Below are positions 10,170 through 23,100 of a stretch of DNA of 64,000 nucleotides, piece by piece. The DNA lies in the NCBI GenBank assembly GCA_001599755.1, contig BCHX01000007.1:2666001-2730000 (forward strand), in the 5' to 3' direction. Every line of letters begins with the position of its first letter. The stretch's first letter is position 1. The DNA comes from Gliomastix tumulicola. Taxonomy: Eukaryota > Ascomycota > Sordariomycetes > Hypocreales > Bionectriaceae. Made by a program: the position numbers and the translations under genes. The notes under the pieces are model-generated. The model saw nothing but the letters and a program-made list of their open reading frames with translations, was not told the DNA's origin and did not search any database.

Positions 10170-12204
10170 ATGCTTTTCAAGCCTTGGCAGCTCGTGGCAA
10201 TCTCCAGCTTCTTCGCTGGAGTTCTCGCTCACCCTCTCGAGCACAGGCAGGAGACTCCTGTTGAGGAGAATCCTGGCGATGTGACCACCCTCGATGATGA
10301 CAAGGACTGGGAGTCCCCTGAGTACACTCTGCTGTACAGGACTGCCCTGCCTATCCCGCCTGTGAAGCAGCCCAAGATGGTGACCACCAACCCCATCTCT
10401 GGTGCCCCTATTCACTACTACGAGGTGGAAATCAAGCCCTTCGAGCAGCGGGTCTACCCTACCCTTAAGCGTACGTTTGAACTCCGCAGGTTGTGAGTTA
10501 TATACGCTAACTAGGATCCAGCTGCCAAGTTGGTTGGCTACGACGGCATTGCCCCGGGTCCCACATTCATTGTCCCGGTCGGCACTGGTGAGCTATAGCC
10601 TTGGCCTCTATTACTATACATCCACACACTAACCCTTCCAAACAGAGACTGTTGTCCGTTTCATTAACAATGCCGAAAAGGAGAACTCTGTGCACCTTCA
10701 CGGCTCGCCCTCTCGCGCTCCAGTGAGGTTCCTTGCTTTTGCGTTGCTGAAGTTGGCGTGGAACTAACATTGTTTTCAACAGTTCGATGGGTGGGCTGAA
10801 GATGTCACCTTCCCTGGCGAGTACAAGGACTACTACTGGCCCAACTACCAGTCGGCTCGCCTCCTCTGGGTTTGTACTACCTGAAACTTATAGTGGACTG
10901 TGGAAACTGACTCGGACCTAGTACCACGACCATGCTGCTCACCTAACTGCCGAGAACGCCTACTTCGGCCAGGCTGGTGCGTACATCCTTACCGACAGCC
11001 GTGAGGATGCCCTCGACCTGCCCAGTGGATACGGCGAGTTCGATATCCCTATCATCCTCACCTCCCGTTTCTATAACGCCGATGGTACTCTCCGCTCCAC
11101 CACCACTGAGGACCGGGATTTGTAAGTCATGTCACTGCCCATGCTGGCCTTCTCCGAATACTAACGTGTCGCAGCTGGGGCGATGTCATTCACGTCAACG
11201 GCCAGCCGTGGCCCTTCTTCAACGTCCAGCCCCGCAAGTACCGTTTCCGCTTCCTAAACGCGGCCATCTCCCGCTCTTTCTTCCTGTACTTCACCAGGAC
11301 CAACACCGCCAGCGACCGCATTCCCTTCCAAGTCATCGCTAGCGACGCGGGTCTTCTGGAGGAGCCCATCAACACCACCGATATGTACATCTCGATGGCT
11401 GAGCGTTACGAGATCGTCATTGACTTCTCCGCCTACCGTGGCCAGACCATCGACCTCCGCAACGTTGCTGAGACTAACGACGTCGGCGACGAGGACGAGT
11501 ATGCTCACACCCTCGAGATCATGCGCTTCTTTGTCAGCAACACGGCCGTTGAGGATCCCAGCACGGTCCCTTCCGCCCTCCGCAAGGTGCCCTTCCCTCC
11601 TCAGCAGAACGACATCGTCCACCGTCACTTCAAGTTCGAGCGTTCCAACGGCCAGTACCAGATCAACAAGGTCGTCTTCGCCGATGTGAACAACCGTGTC
11701 CTGGCTAAGCCCGCCCTGGGCGCCGTTGAGATCTGGGAGCTCGAGAACGACTCCGGCGGCTGGTCTCACCCCGTCCACATCCACCTGGTCGATTTCAAGG
11801 TCCTCTCCCGTTCCGGCGGCCGCAACGCCGTGATGCCCTACGAGGCTGCCGGTCTCAAGGACGTCGTCTGGCTGGGCCGCGGTGAGACGCTGACCGTCGA
11901 GGCGCACTACCAGCCCTGGACCGGAGCGTACATGTTCCACTGCCACAACCTGATCCACGAGGACAACGACATGATGGCCGTCTTCAACGTCACCGCCATG
12001 GAGGAGAAGGGTTATACGCAGGAGGACTTCGAGGACCCCATGAACCCCAAGTGGAGGGCCGTTTCCTACGGTCGCTCCGACTTCACCGCCCGCACCGGCA
12101 GCTTCTCCGAGGAGAGCATTACCGCTAGAATCATGGAGATGGCCGCCGAGGAGCCTTACACCCGACTTGACGAGGTCCTTGAGGATCTCGGCATCTCGGA
12201 GTAA
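10170..12204 (+). CDS. Secreted multicopper oxidase, bilirubin-oxidase-like
   Basis: The exons 10170-10470, 10522-10587, 10646-10722, 10783-10869, 10922-11121 and 11175-12204 encode about 586 aa. The enzyme family oxidises phenolic or tetrapyrrole substrates while reducing O2 to water. All four copper-binding motifs are present: HLHG (residues about 139-142), WYHDHAAH (177-184), HPVHIH (442-447) and HCHNLIHEDNDM (499-510). The last includes the T1 Cys500 and an axial Met510, as in bilirubin oxidases. A signal peptide (MLFKPWQLVAISSFFAGVLA) directs secretion and a short propeptide follows. The tail after the last copper motif is acidic (EDLGISE). The start is the first ATG after a pyrimidine-rich leader and a TATA-like stretch. 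The copper set is complete, so the enzyme should be active; whether its substrate is bilirubin-like, melanin-related or phenolic cannot be read from sequence. Confidence 0.95.
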
Positions 12205-12966
12205 AAGATTCGCTACTTCTGTAGCATCTCTTATACCCAACGTCCATATGATCCTACAACCACGTCAAGACTAATGAGTCTTTTAATGATATACGGTCAG
12301 ACTCGCGCTTCTTCATCTGCTTCTGCTTCTGCCTGGGCCTCCCGGGTCTGCAATTCTACGGCCATAGTGTCAGGGCATTAACATATATATATTAATGCTA
12401 AACAAATGAGACCCTCGTCTAAATCGAACAATATTTGCTGTTGCTTCGCCCCTGCGCCCCGCCCCATTCCTCAAGGCATGCCTATGACTAGATTGGTCTA
12501 TGGCAGCTCAAGAACGTCATGACTGAGCCTCGCATTTTGTTGACAGGATAGAGAGTTCAGCTTGATCCCGCCGAGGTTTCGCTTCAGGTGTGGCATATCC
12601 TCCAACGCTGGCAGCTGGAAAACTAATCATAGTAAAGACCAACTTCCACAATAAAGATAGCTCCATAAATCGTTTACATTCAGTCGCCCGTATAAAACGA
12701 AGCAGGTATCCTATTATATATCACCACTTTTTATGCCAGATTATGGAGCCACCCCCTCATGTCATGAACCAGGGCAGGCGTAGATGCTGACGGAAATCTC
12801 ACATGACCTTCGAGTGGAGTTGTAAAGCGGCCATTTGTGTGGCCAAGTAATACCCCTCACTTGTAATCCTCCCATTTCACTCGCCCGGGTAGGAGTCAGT
12901 CATCACCCCATCACTTTATATCTAGAGCTCTTGTATGGCTGTGACACAATCCCTTTAACTGGCTAG
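12205..12966. other. Intergenic, 3' flank of the oxidase and promoter of the first NLR gene
   Basis: No coding frame or RNA gene is supported here. The start codon of the next gene follows CTTTAACTGGCTAG, and TATA-like sequence occurs at about 12917-12922. Confidence 0.6.
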
Positions 12967-15900
12967 ATGGCGACATCCCATCCGAACCATGCCTACCAAG
13001 TGGGCTGGATCTCAGCACTCCATATCGAGCGAGCTGCCGCCGAGAGCATGCTAGACGAGAAGCACGGACGTCCCCAGAGCCCTCTGTTCAGGGATGACGC
13101 TAATAGCTATGCCCTCGGACGTATACACGAGCACTATGTAGTCATAGCGTGCCTCCCACTAGGCGAAGTTGGCCCTAGCTCCACTGCCGTATGTGCTGGC
13201 CATATGATGGCTAGCTTCCCCAATATTCGCATTGGTCTGTTGGTCGGCATCGGCGCGGGACTTCCGACCTACCACCGTCCGGGAGCCCAGGCAGAACGGC
13301 AGCATTCGAAGCACCAACAAGAACGACAAGACGTCCAAGGCACAGCCACAGTACCTTCTGCTACATCTAAGCCTCAGCCACCGCCTCCGGGAAGACGGGG
13401 TTTCAGACGATGGAAAGAGCTCCTGCACTCGTCGCGTAGGGGCTTGCCGGCTCAACAGCCTATCCCCAGTTTCGCCGATCAAGTCCAAGCTGATCCTCCT
13501 TTCGAATCGCCCTCTGAGTATACTAGAGAGGAGGTTAGGAGTACTGATGTTGATATCCGCCTGGGAGACGTGGTGATTAGTAGCGACAAGATGTCTGGTG
13601 GCCTCATCGCCTACAACTTTGGCAAGCGTCTCGGAGACGGGTCGTTTCAGACCGCATACCATCTGAACCAGCCACCCCGAGTACTTCGCACTGCAGTGAG
13701 CAGCCTGCGCGCGGCGCATGAGACAGGGGAAAGTTTGATTCCAGACTATCTCATTTCGATGCTCCAAAATATCTCAGCAGCGAAGAGGGCCGGGTGGAAG
13801 CATCCGGGCCAGGATCACGATGTCTGCTTTCCAACCACATATCCCCATCAGGGCGGCCAATCGTGTGCCAGTTGCAACACAGCAAAGGGAATCCAGAGAA
13901 AGCCTCGCGACAATACTGATCCCGTTATTCACTACGGCATCATCGCAACGGGCACGGAGGTAGTGAAACATGCACCCACGAGAGACGAGATCAAGGCGAA
14001 GCATCATGCGATCTGCCTCGAGATGGAAGCCGCGGGGCTTATGAACACCTTTCCATGTGTCGTGATTCGGGGAATATCGGACTATGCCGACTCGCATAAG
14101 AATGACGAGTGGCATAGATACGCAGCCGCATCTGCCGCAGCGTGCGGGAAAGAGCTACTCTGGCATGTTCACCCGTCAGATGTGCAAGAGAGCAAGAGGG
14201 CACGAGATGCTGTAGAGCATCATTTGCTACGGAGTAAGTCTCGGAGCAACTACTGATGTATAAGCCACCACCAGCGTATAGCTGACAGACCATGGTAGTC
14301 GAAGAAAAGGTCGATTTATGGAAGACTAGCTCGCAGAGGAAGGATTTACGTCACTGGTTGTCAGCTCCGAGTCCGGAAAGCAACTACCAAAAAGCCGTCG
14401 AGCAGTACCACGATGCGACCTGCATGTGGTTCATTGAGGGTGAAAGGTTTAGGGCCTGGCTATCCAATACTGGGTCTGATCGGAACTTGTGGCTCCGTGG
14501 GATTCCCGGCTCAGGCAAGACTCTGCTCAGTGCAAAGGTGATCAGTTTGCTTCGAGCGAAACAAGACGCCATACCGCTATACTTCTTCTTCGACTTCAAC
14601 GATACAACCAAGCAGACACTGGAATCCATGCTTCGGTCACTCATCTCACAGCTGCATAGAGTATCCGAGAACGCCAAGAAGGTACTCGAAACGGCTTTCA
14701 CAGAGCAATTCGAGGAAGGTGATAGATCAATATCTCTCACAGAACTAGCAATACTCATCCTCGAGATGGTCCGCGCGGATGACCGAGTTTTCAAGATTGT
14801 TGTCGACGCCTTAGACGAATGCGCCACGAGAGAAGCCTACTACCGCTGGACCCAGGGTTTCACATCCGCCGCGAGTAATGTCAGCTTTCTCATCACGAGC
14901 CGCGATGAGAGGGGAATAGAGGTGGGAATGAAGTCTTGGCTGACGGAAAAGAACTTCGTCACGATCCATCACGAGTTGGTTACAAGAGACATCATTGCAT
15001 ATGTCCACCATCGCCTGAGTTATGACAGCTCTTTCGAGAAGTGGAGGCTTCGACCAGATATCTCTTCGAAAATACAACAGGCTATCGGAGAAAGAGCTAG
15101 CGGAATGTGAGTAATCCACGGTCAGGGCACCGTGCTGGGTTGAAGGCGACACTAATTGCAAGCAGGTTTCGACTAGCTACATGTCAGTTGGACATGATCA
15201 AAACCTGTATCGATGGTGATCAAGTTGACGAAGCCCTCCAGGCCCTCCCCACCACCTTGGAGGAGATGTATGAGAGGATTCTGAAATCGATCGAACCCCG
15301 CCATCGAACCAGGGTGATTCGAACGTTGCAAATGCTTGTGTATAGCCAACGGCCCGTCACGCTTGAAGAAGTGGTGGACGCAGTCGCTACTGACCCGTCT
15401 AAGGATCCTGCCTTTCAAGTCGAGCGTCGCATGCCAGATCCGCGCAGTGTTCTTGAGATTTGTCCTAGTCTTCTGAGGACCCGGATTTCGGCAACTCTGG
15501 GAGCCGACGATCTGGAAGAAGGGTCGAGCATAGAGATTATCGAGCTCACTCACATGACGGTCAAAGAATATCTGATGTCCCTGAGTCCCGACAGCGCCTT
15601 TTACCCCATTGCAAACTCCATCATCTCTGAGATAACGTTGGCAACAGTATGCATGAAGTATCTATCGGCAATGGACGAAAACGGCACACAAGAAGACATA
15701 CACGCCACGCTTCCCCTAGCGTCGTATGCCTGCAAGTTCTGGGCGCGACATGCTTACCAGGCTGACGAGTTGCCCGAGGTCAGCGACATGTCCCTAACAT
15801 TCCTCTCCCACGACCGAACTCGGCGGATTTGGAGCCTCCTCTATAATCCAGACTACCCCTGGGAGGGTCGCCCAGAACCATACGCCATGGCACAGCCACT

Positions 15901-18900
15901 CTACTACGCTTCCCTCTACGGACTCACCCATACCGTCAAGAAAATGCTCGACACAGGCGCCGAACCGAGCGCCTCCGGAGGCCGCTTCCACACCGCACTC
16001 CAAGCAGCCTGCCTGGTGGGATTTGAGCCTGTTATCGAGCTTCTCTTGAGTTACGGTGCCGAGGTCAACGCCATCGGCGGATTGTACAACAACGCGCTTC
16101 AAGCTGCCGCGGTTCAGGGCAAGGGACGTGTAGTTGAGCTACTCTTGGCAAAGGGCGCGAATATGAACCTCAACGGAGGAAGCTACGAAAACGCTGTCCA
16201 AGCAGCTTCGACGGTCGGAAATCACGAGGTTCTGAGAATGGTTCTGGCCCACTGGCCCGAGCTAGACACAGAGCACCTAAGCAAAGCGCTCCACGCAGCG
16301 TGTTCGCATGGCCAGGAGAGTTGTGTTCGGGTCCTGCTTGAATATAACGCTGATTGCAACGTGACAAGCTATGCGCACAGCACAGCTCTTCAAGCAGCAG
16401 CAGCCGGAGGCTATAGCTCGATTGTCAAGCTACTTGTGGATAGTGGTGCTGAGATCAACCAGTCTTGGGGGGTGTACGGCACAGCGCTTCAGGCAGCCGC
16501 GGCGAGGGGCAACATCGAAACAGCAGAGATGCTACTCGATCACAACGCGGACCCCAGCGTCCAGAGCGGGTTATTCAGCAATGCTCTCCAAGCAGCCGCC
16601 GCCCGGGGAAATGAGCAGCTGGTGGCACTCCTGTTAGCAAGGGGCTGCGATCCCAACGCTATCGGCGGATACTACAACACGGCACTCCAGGCCGCTTCCT
16701 CGCATGGGCAAACGAGAATTCTGGCTTTGCTGCTGGATAGCGGCGCTGATGTAAACGCGCAGATTGATGAGGACGACGACGACGACGACCATGTGCCTCT
16801 TGTCCGCCCGTGGCTCCGCGATGAAAGCGACTACACAAAGAGGCTTATGCAAGTCAAGGGCTATGAAGCTTGGATGAAAACCCACCAAGACGATGAAGAT
16901 CTCATCAAGGAGCTGCTTAAGGAGAAAGAATTGCTGTTACGTCCAGTTCTTGGCAAAAACCCCAACCGTTTGCCCTCAACGAGGTTTGAGAGAAGTCTGG
17001 CGCAGAAAACACTGGTTGGTCCAGGGCTGAAGGACAGATTCCACAGTAATGCGCTGCAAGCGGCATCGGCTCACGGATGCGACCGAGCAGTCAAGCTCCT
17101 TCTTGACGCAGGTGCCGATCCCCACGCACCGGGGAGGTTTTACTGCAACGCTCTGCAAGCCGCCTCGGCGCAAGGTCAGACATCCGTGGTGAGGCAGCTT
17201 CTCAAAACGGGTGCCGATGCGAATGCCGTCGGCGGGTTCTATGGGACTGCGCTCCAGGCGGCGGCAGTCCACGACTTTGAAGAAACAGTGCAGGCCTTGC
17301 TAGACTCTGGAGCCATTGCGAAAACTCGAGGCGGGGTGTTCTCTACCGCGCTCGTGGCTGCTTCCGCACGAGGACATTGCCGGACTGTCGAGATTATCGT
17401 TCAGCACATGCTCATCACGGATGCCCATATTGCAGGTTATAAGGATTCCATTTTCTTCGCCGCAGCCAAGGGTTGCAGCCAAGTCCTTTCCCTACTCCTG
17501 GACCATTCACGAGATGCGGATCTGTCATACCATTGGGCATATGCGCCGATGTTTGCAGCTGTGACAAATGGCCATCATGAGATTGTACGGATGTTATTTG
17601 AAGTTGGTTGCGGTCCTGAGACTTTCTCTGATGAGGAGGATGAATACGTTGGCGGTCCAAAACCACCGCCGCTTCAGGCTGCCTTTTGGTTAGGCCACGC
17701 GGGCGTTGTACGACTTCTTCTTAGTAGAGTTGAAGATTGGCAGCTCACTTGGCCCTATAGCAGAGACGCCTTGTTCCTCGAAGCAGTCAAGTGCGGACAC
17801 GCCAGCATTCTCCGGCTCTTTCCACACGACATGGACTTTGGTGGCAAGCATTCGAACCTGTATGCAGATGCCCTGTCGAGGTCTTCGCAGAAAGGAGACT
17901 GCGAATTGTTGGAGTTGCTCCTTCAAACAGGTGTCGACGTCAACTGTCAAAACGGCGATGCGCTCCGGCAGGCTGCAAAACGAGGATATGCAGATGCTGT
18001 GCGGCTGCTGCTCAACCACGGCGCCGAGACGCACCTTGAAGGGGCAGAACCCCTTGTTCCGGGTAGTCAGAAGGTCATGGACATGCTGGTCCAAGCAGGC
18101 GCGCATCTTGATCCTAATGACTACATTCGAAGCGATGCCCTTCATGTCGCAGCTAGAGAAGGCCTCGAAGAAGCCACAATATTCTTATTGGGAATTGGGT
18201 TGGACAAAATCATCAACGACACGTCAAATCATACCAGTGGTGCTCTCTACGAAGCCGCCAGCACAGGTGCTCTTTCGACGGCAAGGATTCTCCTCGCACA
18301 TGGAGCAGACCCAAATCAACCAAGTCACGATGGTACTTTTCCTCTCAGCATTTCTCTACATTGGGGCCATCCATCCATGTTCAATCTACTGGTCGACTCG
18401 GGTGCCGATCCTAGGAATCTACCCCCAGATGCGTTGAGGAGAGCTATAGAGCGAGACATCGACGGCAGAGGGCTCGAGTGCATTCTAAACTCCGGTCAGG
18501 GTATGAGCCTCCAAAACGCGGTCCATGAGGCCGCCAAACGCGGCAATGAGGAAGCTTTGAAGTTCTTCGTCACGTGGGCCGACAGCCACAACGTGTCGCT
18601 CTCATATGATAAGGCATTCTGGATCGCATGCGGATTTGGCAATGATCGCATGGCCAAGTTTCTTCTACAGAGAGGTGCCAACGCCGATACGAGGCGTCCG
18701 TTGTTCCGAGGTAGCAGCACGACATCATCGCCACTTCAACTTGCCTGGCACTCCATCCGAGTGGTGGAACTACTTTCCACCTCGAGCTTCGTGTTGGGCG
18801 AAGCGAAGGATGCTTTGAGACTGTCAATCGCACATGGTTCCATCAATATGATCAAGGCGTATGTCCTCCATCGCGATGCCAACGCAGATGCGTGGAGTCA

Positions 18901-19369
18901 TACATTAGGGATGGCCGCGAAACAAGGACAACTGCGGGTGGTCCTCATGCTGGTCGAGGAAGCCTCGTCCAACGGTATCAACCTAGACGTGAATGAGATC
19001 ATGCTGACGGCTGCTGCAGTGGGTGCCGAGACGCTTCTGGAACAGCTCCTCGATCAAAGCAGCAGCACGGACACCAAGCATGTGTCCTGTAATGCCTTGC
19101 TGGAAGCTGCGGCAGCAAGCGGGCAATCCAACATTGTCGAGCTTTTGCTCCACATGGGAGCCAATGTTAACGCTGAATTGGCCAAAGGAAATCGGCCTCT
19201 CCATGTTGCCGTTGGTAACGGCCGGTGCCACATCGTGCAGAAGCTGATCAGCGCCGGCGCCGATATTCACGCTCGGGACGGACATGGACGAATTCCACTG
19301 ACGGTTGCCATGATGAAGGGACGCCAGTACATGATCAGGCTTTTACTCCGGTTGGGAGCGTATCCGTGA
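12967..19369 (+). CDS. NLR-type protein: PNP domain, NACHT NTPase, long ankyrin array
   Basis: The exons 12967-14233, 14299-15106 and 15166-19369 join to about 2092 aa. Residues about 10-405 are a nucleoside-phosphorylase-like (PNP_UDP) domain: VGWISALHIERAAAESMLDE, LLVGIGAG, DVDIRLGDVVIS, EMEAAGLMN, IRGISDYADSHK. The NACHT ATPase follows with P-loop GIPGSGKT (about 490-497) and Walker B VVDALDE (about 589). The second splice restores the GMFRLATCQLD motif, and HMTVKEYL follows. From about residue 936 to the end are ankyrin repeats, the first block very uniform (ALQAAA..G, LLL..GA). Such proteins are fungal NLRs, where repeats sense a ligand and oligomerisation of the NTPase drives an effector response. 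Oddities are an insertion of about 90 residues in the PNP domain (about 101-193) and a charged insertion with a D run among the ankyrins (about 1226-1315). The gene is in tandem with a second NLR. Confidence 0.93.
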
Positions 19370-20165
19370 CATTGAACGCTAGAGTTCAGCTCGTGTCAAT
19401 ATGCTGTGTCAGACCTTCTTCCCTCCGTATTCGTATCATCACACTGGTTGTTGTACATCCTTATCATCTGGCTGTCACGATCACCCTCACCACTATCCTC
19501 GACGCTGTGGATTAGACACAGGGACCATAGGATAACTACTTTCATTCATTCCTAACAACATGTTGACCCCTCAGATAAGAGTCCCCGTCCACTCTCCGAT
19601 ACTCAAGCTAGTGAAGGGTTGATTAGCAGTTACGCTAGTGAAGGCCGGCGGATACCAGCTGTTGTATGTTCTGTTCCTTACTATTTCTTTTCCTTTTCTC
19701 GCCTCGTGCCAGTTGTGGCGAACAGGTGATCTGGCGCCATGGGTACAGGGTAGGTGATTCGGGACGGAATATTTCCGTTTCCAGTCTGCCTTGGACTATT
19801 GGGCCTGTGCTCTTACACGGGCGACCTGATATTAGGCGCCCAGGCGCCGCCCATGGAGACAGCACCTATGGCCAACTTAGTCATCAATATTGAGGCGGTC
19901 AGGGGCTGTGCATGAAGCAGGCGGTTTTGCCAGGCTGTCAGCTGGGCAAAGCTGACTCTCACTTCTCTGCTTTCCCCCCCCTTCAACAGCCCTTCAGCCA
20001 TACATCATTACACCATTCATCCCATCGACCAGCGCCCGACGTCGTCAACAGGGAGAGGAAGCCTGCTGCTGCGAACAGAGAGAGCGTCGTTGTTTCCCCG
20101 CATTTTGTCAAATGAGGCATTAGCGGCTACTAAGCTCTCCCGCCGCTGTTTTGCTAGCTCGACAC
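19370..20165. other. Spacer between the two NLR genes
   Basis: About 800 bases separate the stop of the first NLR from the start of the second. I see no gene, no ankyrin remnant and no repeat shared with the flanks of either gene. Confidence 0.6.
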
Positions 20166-23100
20166 ATGATGATGGCGAGCCAGCCAAACAGCGGCAAGCC
20201 CCAAGAACCCGCTGCCATCGCCTTGAGGACGTTGCCGGCGACGAGCTACGCGGTCGCGTGGATATGCGCGCTGCACATCGAGATGGCGGCCGCCCGGGCG
20301 ATGCTGGATGAGATGCACGCGGATCTGCCCACTGTTGAGGGCGATATCAACAACTACGCACTGGGCAGCATTGGGCAGCATAACGTAGTCATCGCGTGTC
20401 TCCCCGAGGCCCAGTACGGAACCAGCCGAGCGGCCAGCGTCCTGACCAACCTCGTCCGTACGTTCACGTCTATCAGGCTGGGTTTAATGGTAGGGATAGG
20501 CGGAGGCGCACCCAGCAACAAGGTCGATGTGCGCTTAGGCGATGTTGTCGTCGGCACGAGGGTCATGCCGTACGAACTTGGCAAGGTCGCCGGTGGAGGA
20601 CAGATCCAGCACACAGCAGTGCACAAGATACCGGATCAGCTGCTATGCACATTAGTGTCCAAGCTCCGGGCAAATCATGAAGAGGACAACAGCCGAATGC
20701 CAAAGATCTTGCAGGAGAAACTGGCAACGAGACCCAAATACCAACACCCAGGGTTGCCCGATGAACTGTTTGAGGCGACATACGATCACGACGACAGCCT
20801 AGAAGCCCCAATGTGCGAGGAGTGTGACCGAGCAAGGCTCGTTGTGCGTCGAGAACGGGCGAGCAAGTCACCAGAGGTGCACTACGGCGGCATTGCCTCA
20901 GGAGATAAGGTCATGAGACATGGCGCTACGAGGGACGATTTGGCTAGAAGGCTCAATGCTATCTGCTTCGAAATGGAGGCGGCTGGTCTGATGGATGTCT
21001 TGCCTTGCCTTCCCATTCGGGGGATATGTGACTATTCTGACACGCACAAAAACAAGGCGTGGCAAAGATATGCGGCAGCCACTGCAGCAGCGTATGCAAG
21101 GGAGCTCTTGGAGGTTTTGGGCATCAGTTCCGCGCATTATGAACCCAGAAATGGTGAGTTAACACTAAGAAACAAGGGCTCATACTTTGGTCCGTCTGCG
21201 AGGTGCCTTCTGTTAACCTTGGACGGCTAGACACGAGAGCACCCCCGACTCAGGCCGAACAACGGAGGGATTTTATGAAAGCCTTGAGGTTCGAACAGAT
21301 GGACGCTCGGAAGGCCATCATCGGAACTGCACACGCCCGGACCTGCCGATGGTTCCTCCAGAGCTCGGCATTCCAAGAATGGCAAAACTCCCACAGGCTG
21401 TCCGACCACCACGGGTTTCTATGGATCAGGGGAAAGCCTGGCGCCGGGAAATCGACGTTAATGAAGTTTCTCTACCAGGAGAGCAAGAAGATGGACCGAA
21501 GTGGCTCTAGCCTCACCATCGCCTCGTTTTTCAACGCTCGAGGACATTCGCTGGAGAAGTCGGTCTCAGGCATGTATCGAAGCTTGATCCTCCAGCTCTT
21601 CTCTACCTATATCGATATGCAGACAGTACTGGATGGAATCTATTTCGATTCTCGCAAACATAACCACGTCCCGAGTACAGAAGTTCTGAAGGAGGTGTTA
21701 AGAGAGGGAATATGGAGGCTCGGTCAAAGGTCGCTCAGATGCTTCATCGATGCTCTGGATGAGGGAGACGAGCAGCAAATCATCGAGATGGTACGCTATT
21801 TTGAAGACATAGCCGAAGAAGGCATCCAAAAAGGCATCGACTTCAAACTGTGCTTTTCAAGTCGTCACTATCCTTACATTGATGTCCGCCATGGCGTTCG
21901 ACTGACATTGGAGGACGAGCTGGGTCATGCTGATGATCTCAGTACATACGTCAGAAGTCACCTCCGCATCAACTCTCTTGTGCCTGTGGCAGATCTTGAG
22001 ACCCAGCTACTGGAAAAGGCGCGCGGCGTGTTCCTCTGGGTCGTCTTAGTCGTGGCGATGCTCAACAAAGAAGCCCGGCATGGTGGTTTCGCCATCTTGA
22101 AGCGCCTGAGGGAGATTCCAAGTGGCCTGAGTGACCTCTTTCAAGATATCTTGTCGAGAGACAAGGACCATATCCCAGAGTTTCTACTCTGCATGACATG
22201 GATACTCTTCTCTAAACAACCCCTGAAACCCTCCGAGTTTCATCACGCCATGTGGTCCAGCCTAGCTCTGAATGGACTGGCAGATGAACACCTACCAGAC
22301 ACCACAACGCCCCAATTTGAGCAAGGCGCCAGACTGTCCATCATCAGTTCCTCGAAAGGGCTGGCAGAAGTCACGAAACCGCCTCACGCGTTTGTGCAGT
22401 TCATACACGAGTCTGTCCGAGATTTCCTCATCAAGGACAACGGTCTTGCCGAGCTGTTGCCTGAGGTCGGAGAATCCCAGGGCCACAACCGGCTCAAGGA
22501 AGCATGCATGTACTACCTCAAACTGCAATGGGAGGAGGCAGCATCAGGCATGAATCGTCGACTTTCAAGGACTGCCCGCTTAGGCGAAGTGCAGAGCCTC
22601 CGGTACCCGTTTCTAGGCTACGCACTGAGACATGTACTATTGCACGCGGATGACGCAGCGCAGTACTCACCACAAGACGCGTTTCTGTCTTCGTTTCCAA
22701 CACGTCGTTGGGTGAGGACGATGAATAACGCCGGATCGATCATTCCTCGCGAGGAGTTACCATTTAATCACGCCGGATGGACAGTTTTTCACGAGGATTC
22801 ACGACTCCTTTACGTGCTGGGATCCGAGGGATGCGCCAACCTCATTCAAACGCGACTGCGTCAGAGCGTGGACTACACTGGATGTGGAGAAGAACAATAC
22901 CGATATCCCTTCTTCGCTGCTGTGAAAAGCGGCAGCTGGCGTGCGGTTGCTGCCATGCTTGAATGTTCGCCCTTTGACATTGCCGATGTTCGAGTCATAA
23001 AGGGTCCAAAAGGTCTGCTAGCCGGCAACGAGCACAGACGCCATACCCCATTGACTTGGGCGATTATGTCGCGCTGTATCGATATTGCTGTCTTGCTAAT

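Noticed and set aside
11254..12240. 328-codon open frame antisense to the multicopper oxidase
   Set aside because: Complement of the last exon, composition mirrors it (VxLxVAxVxxL-type runs) and no family match.
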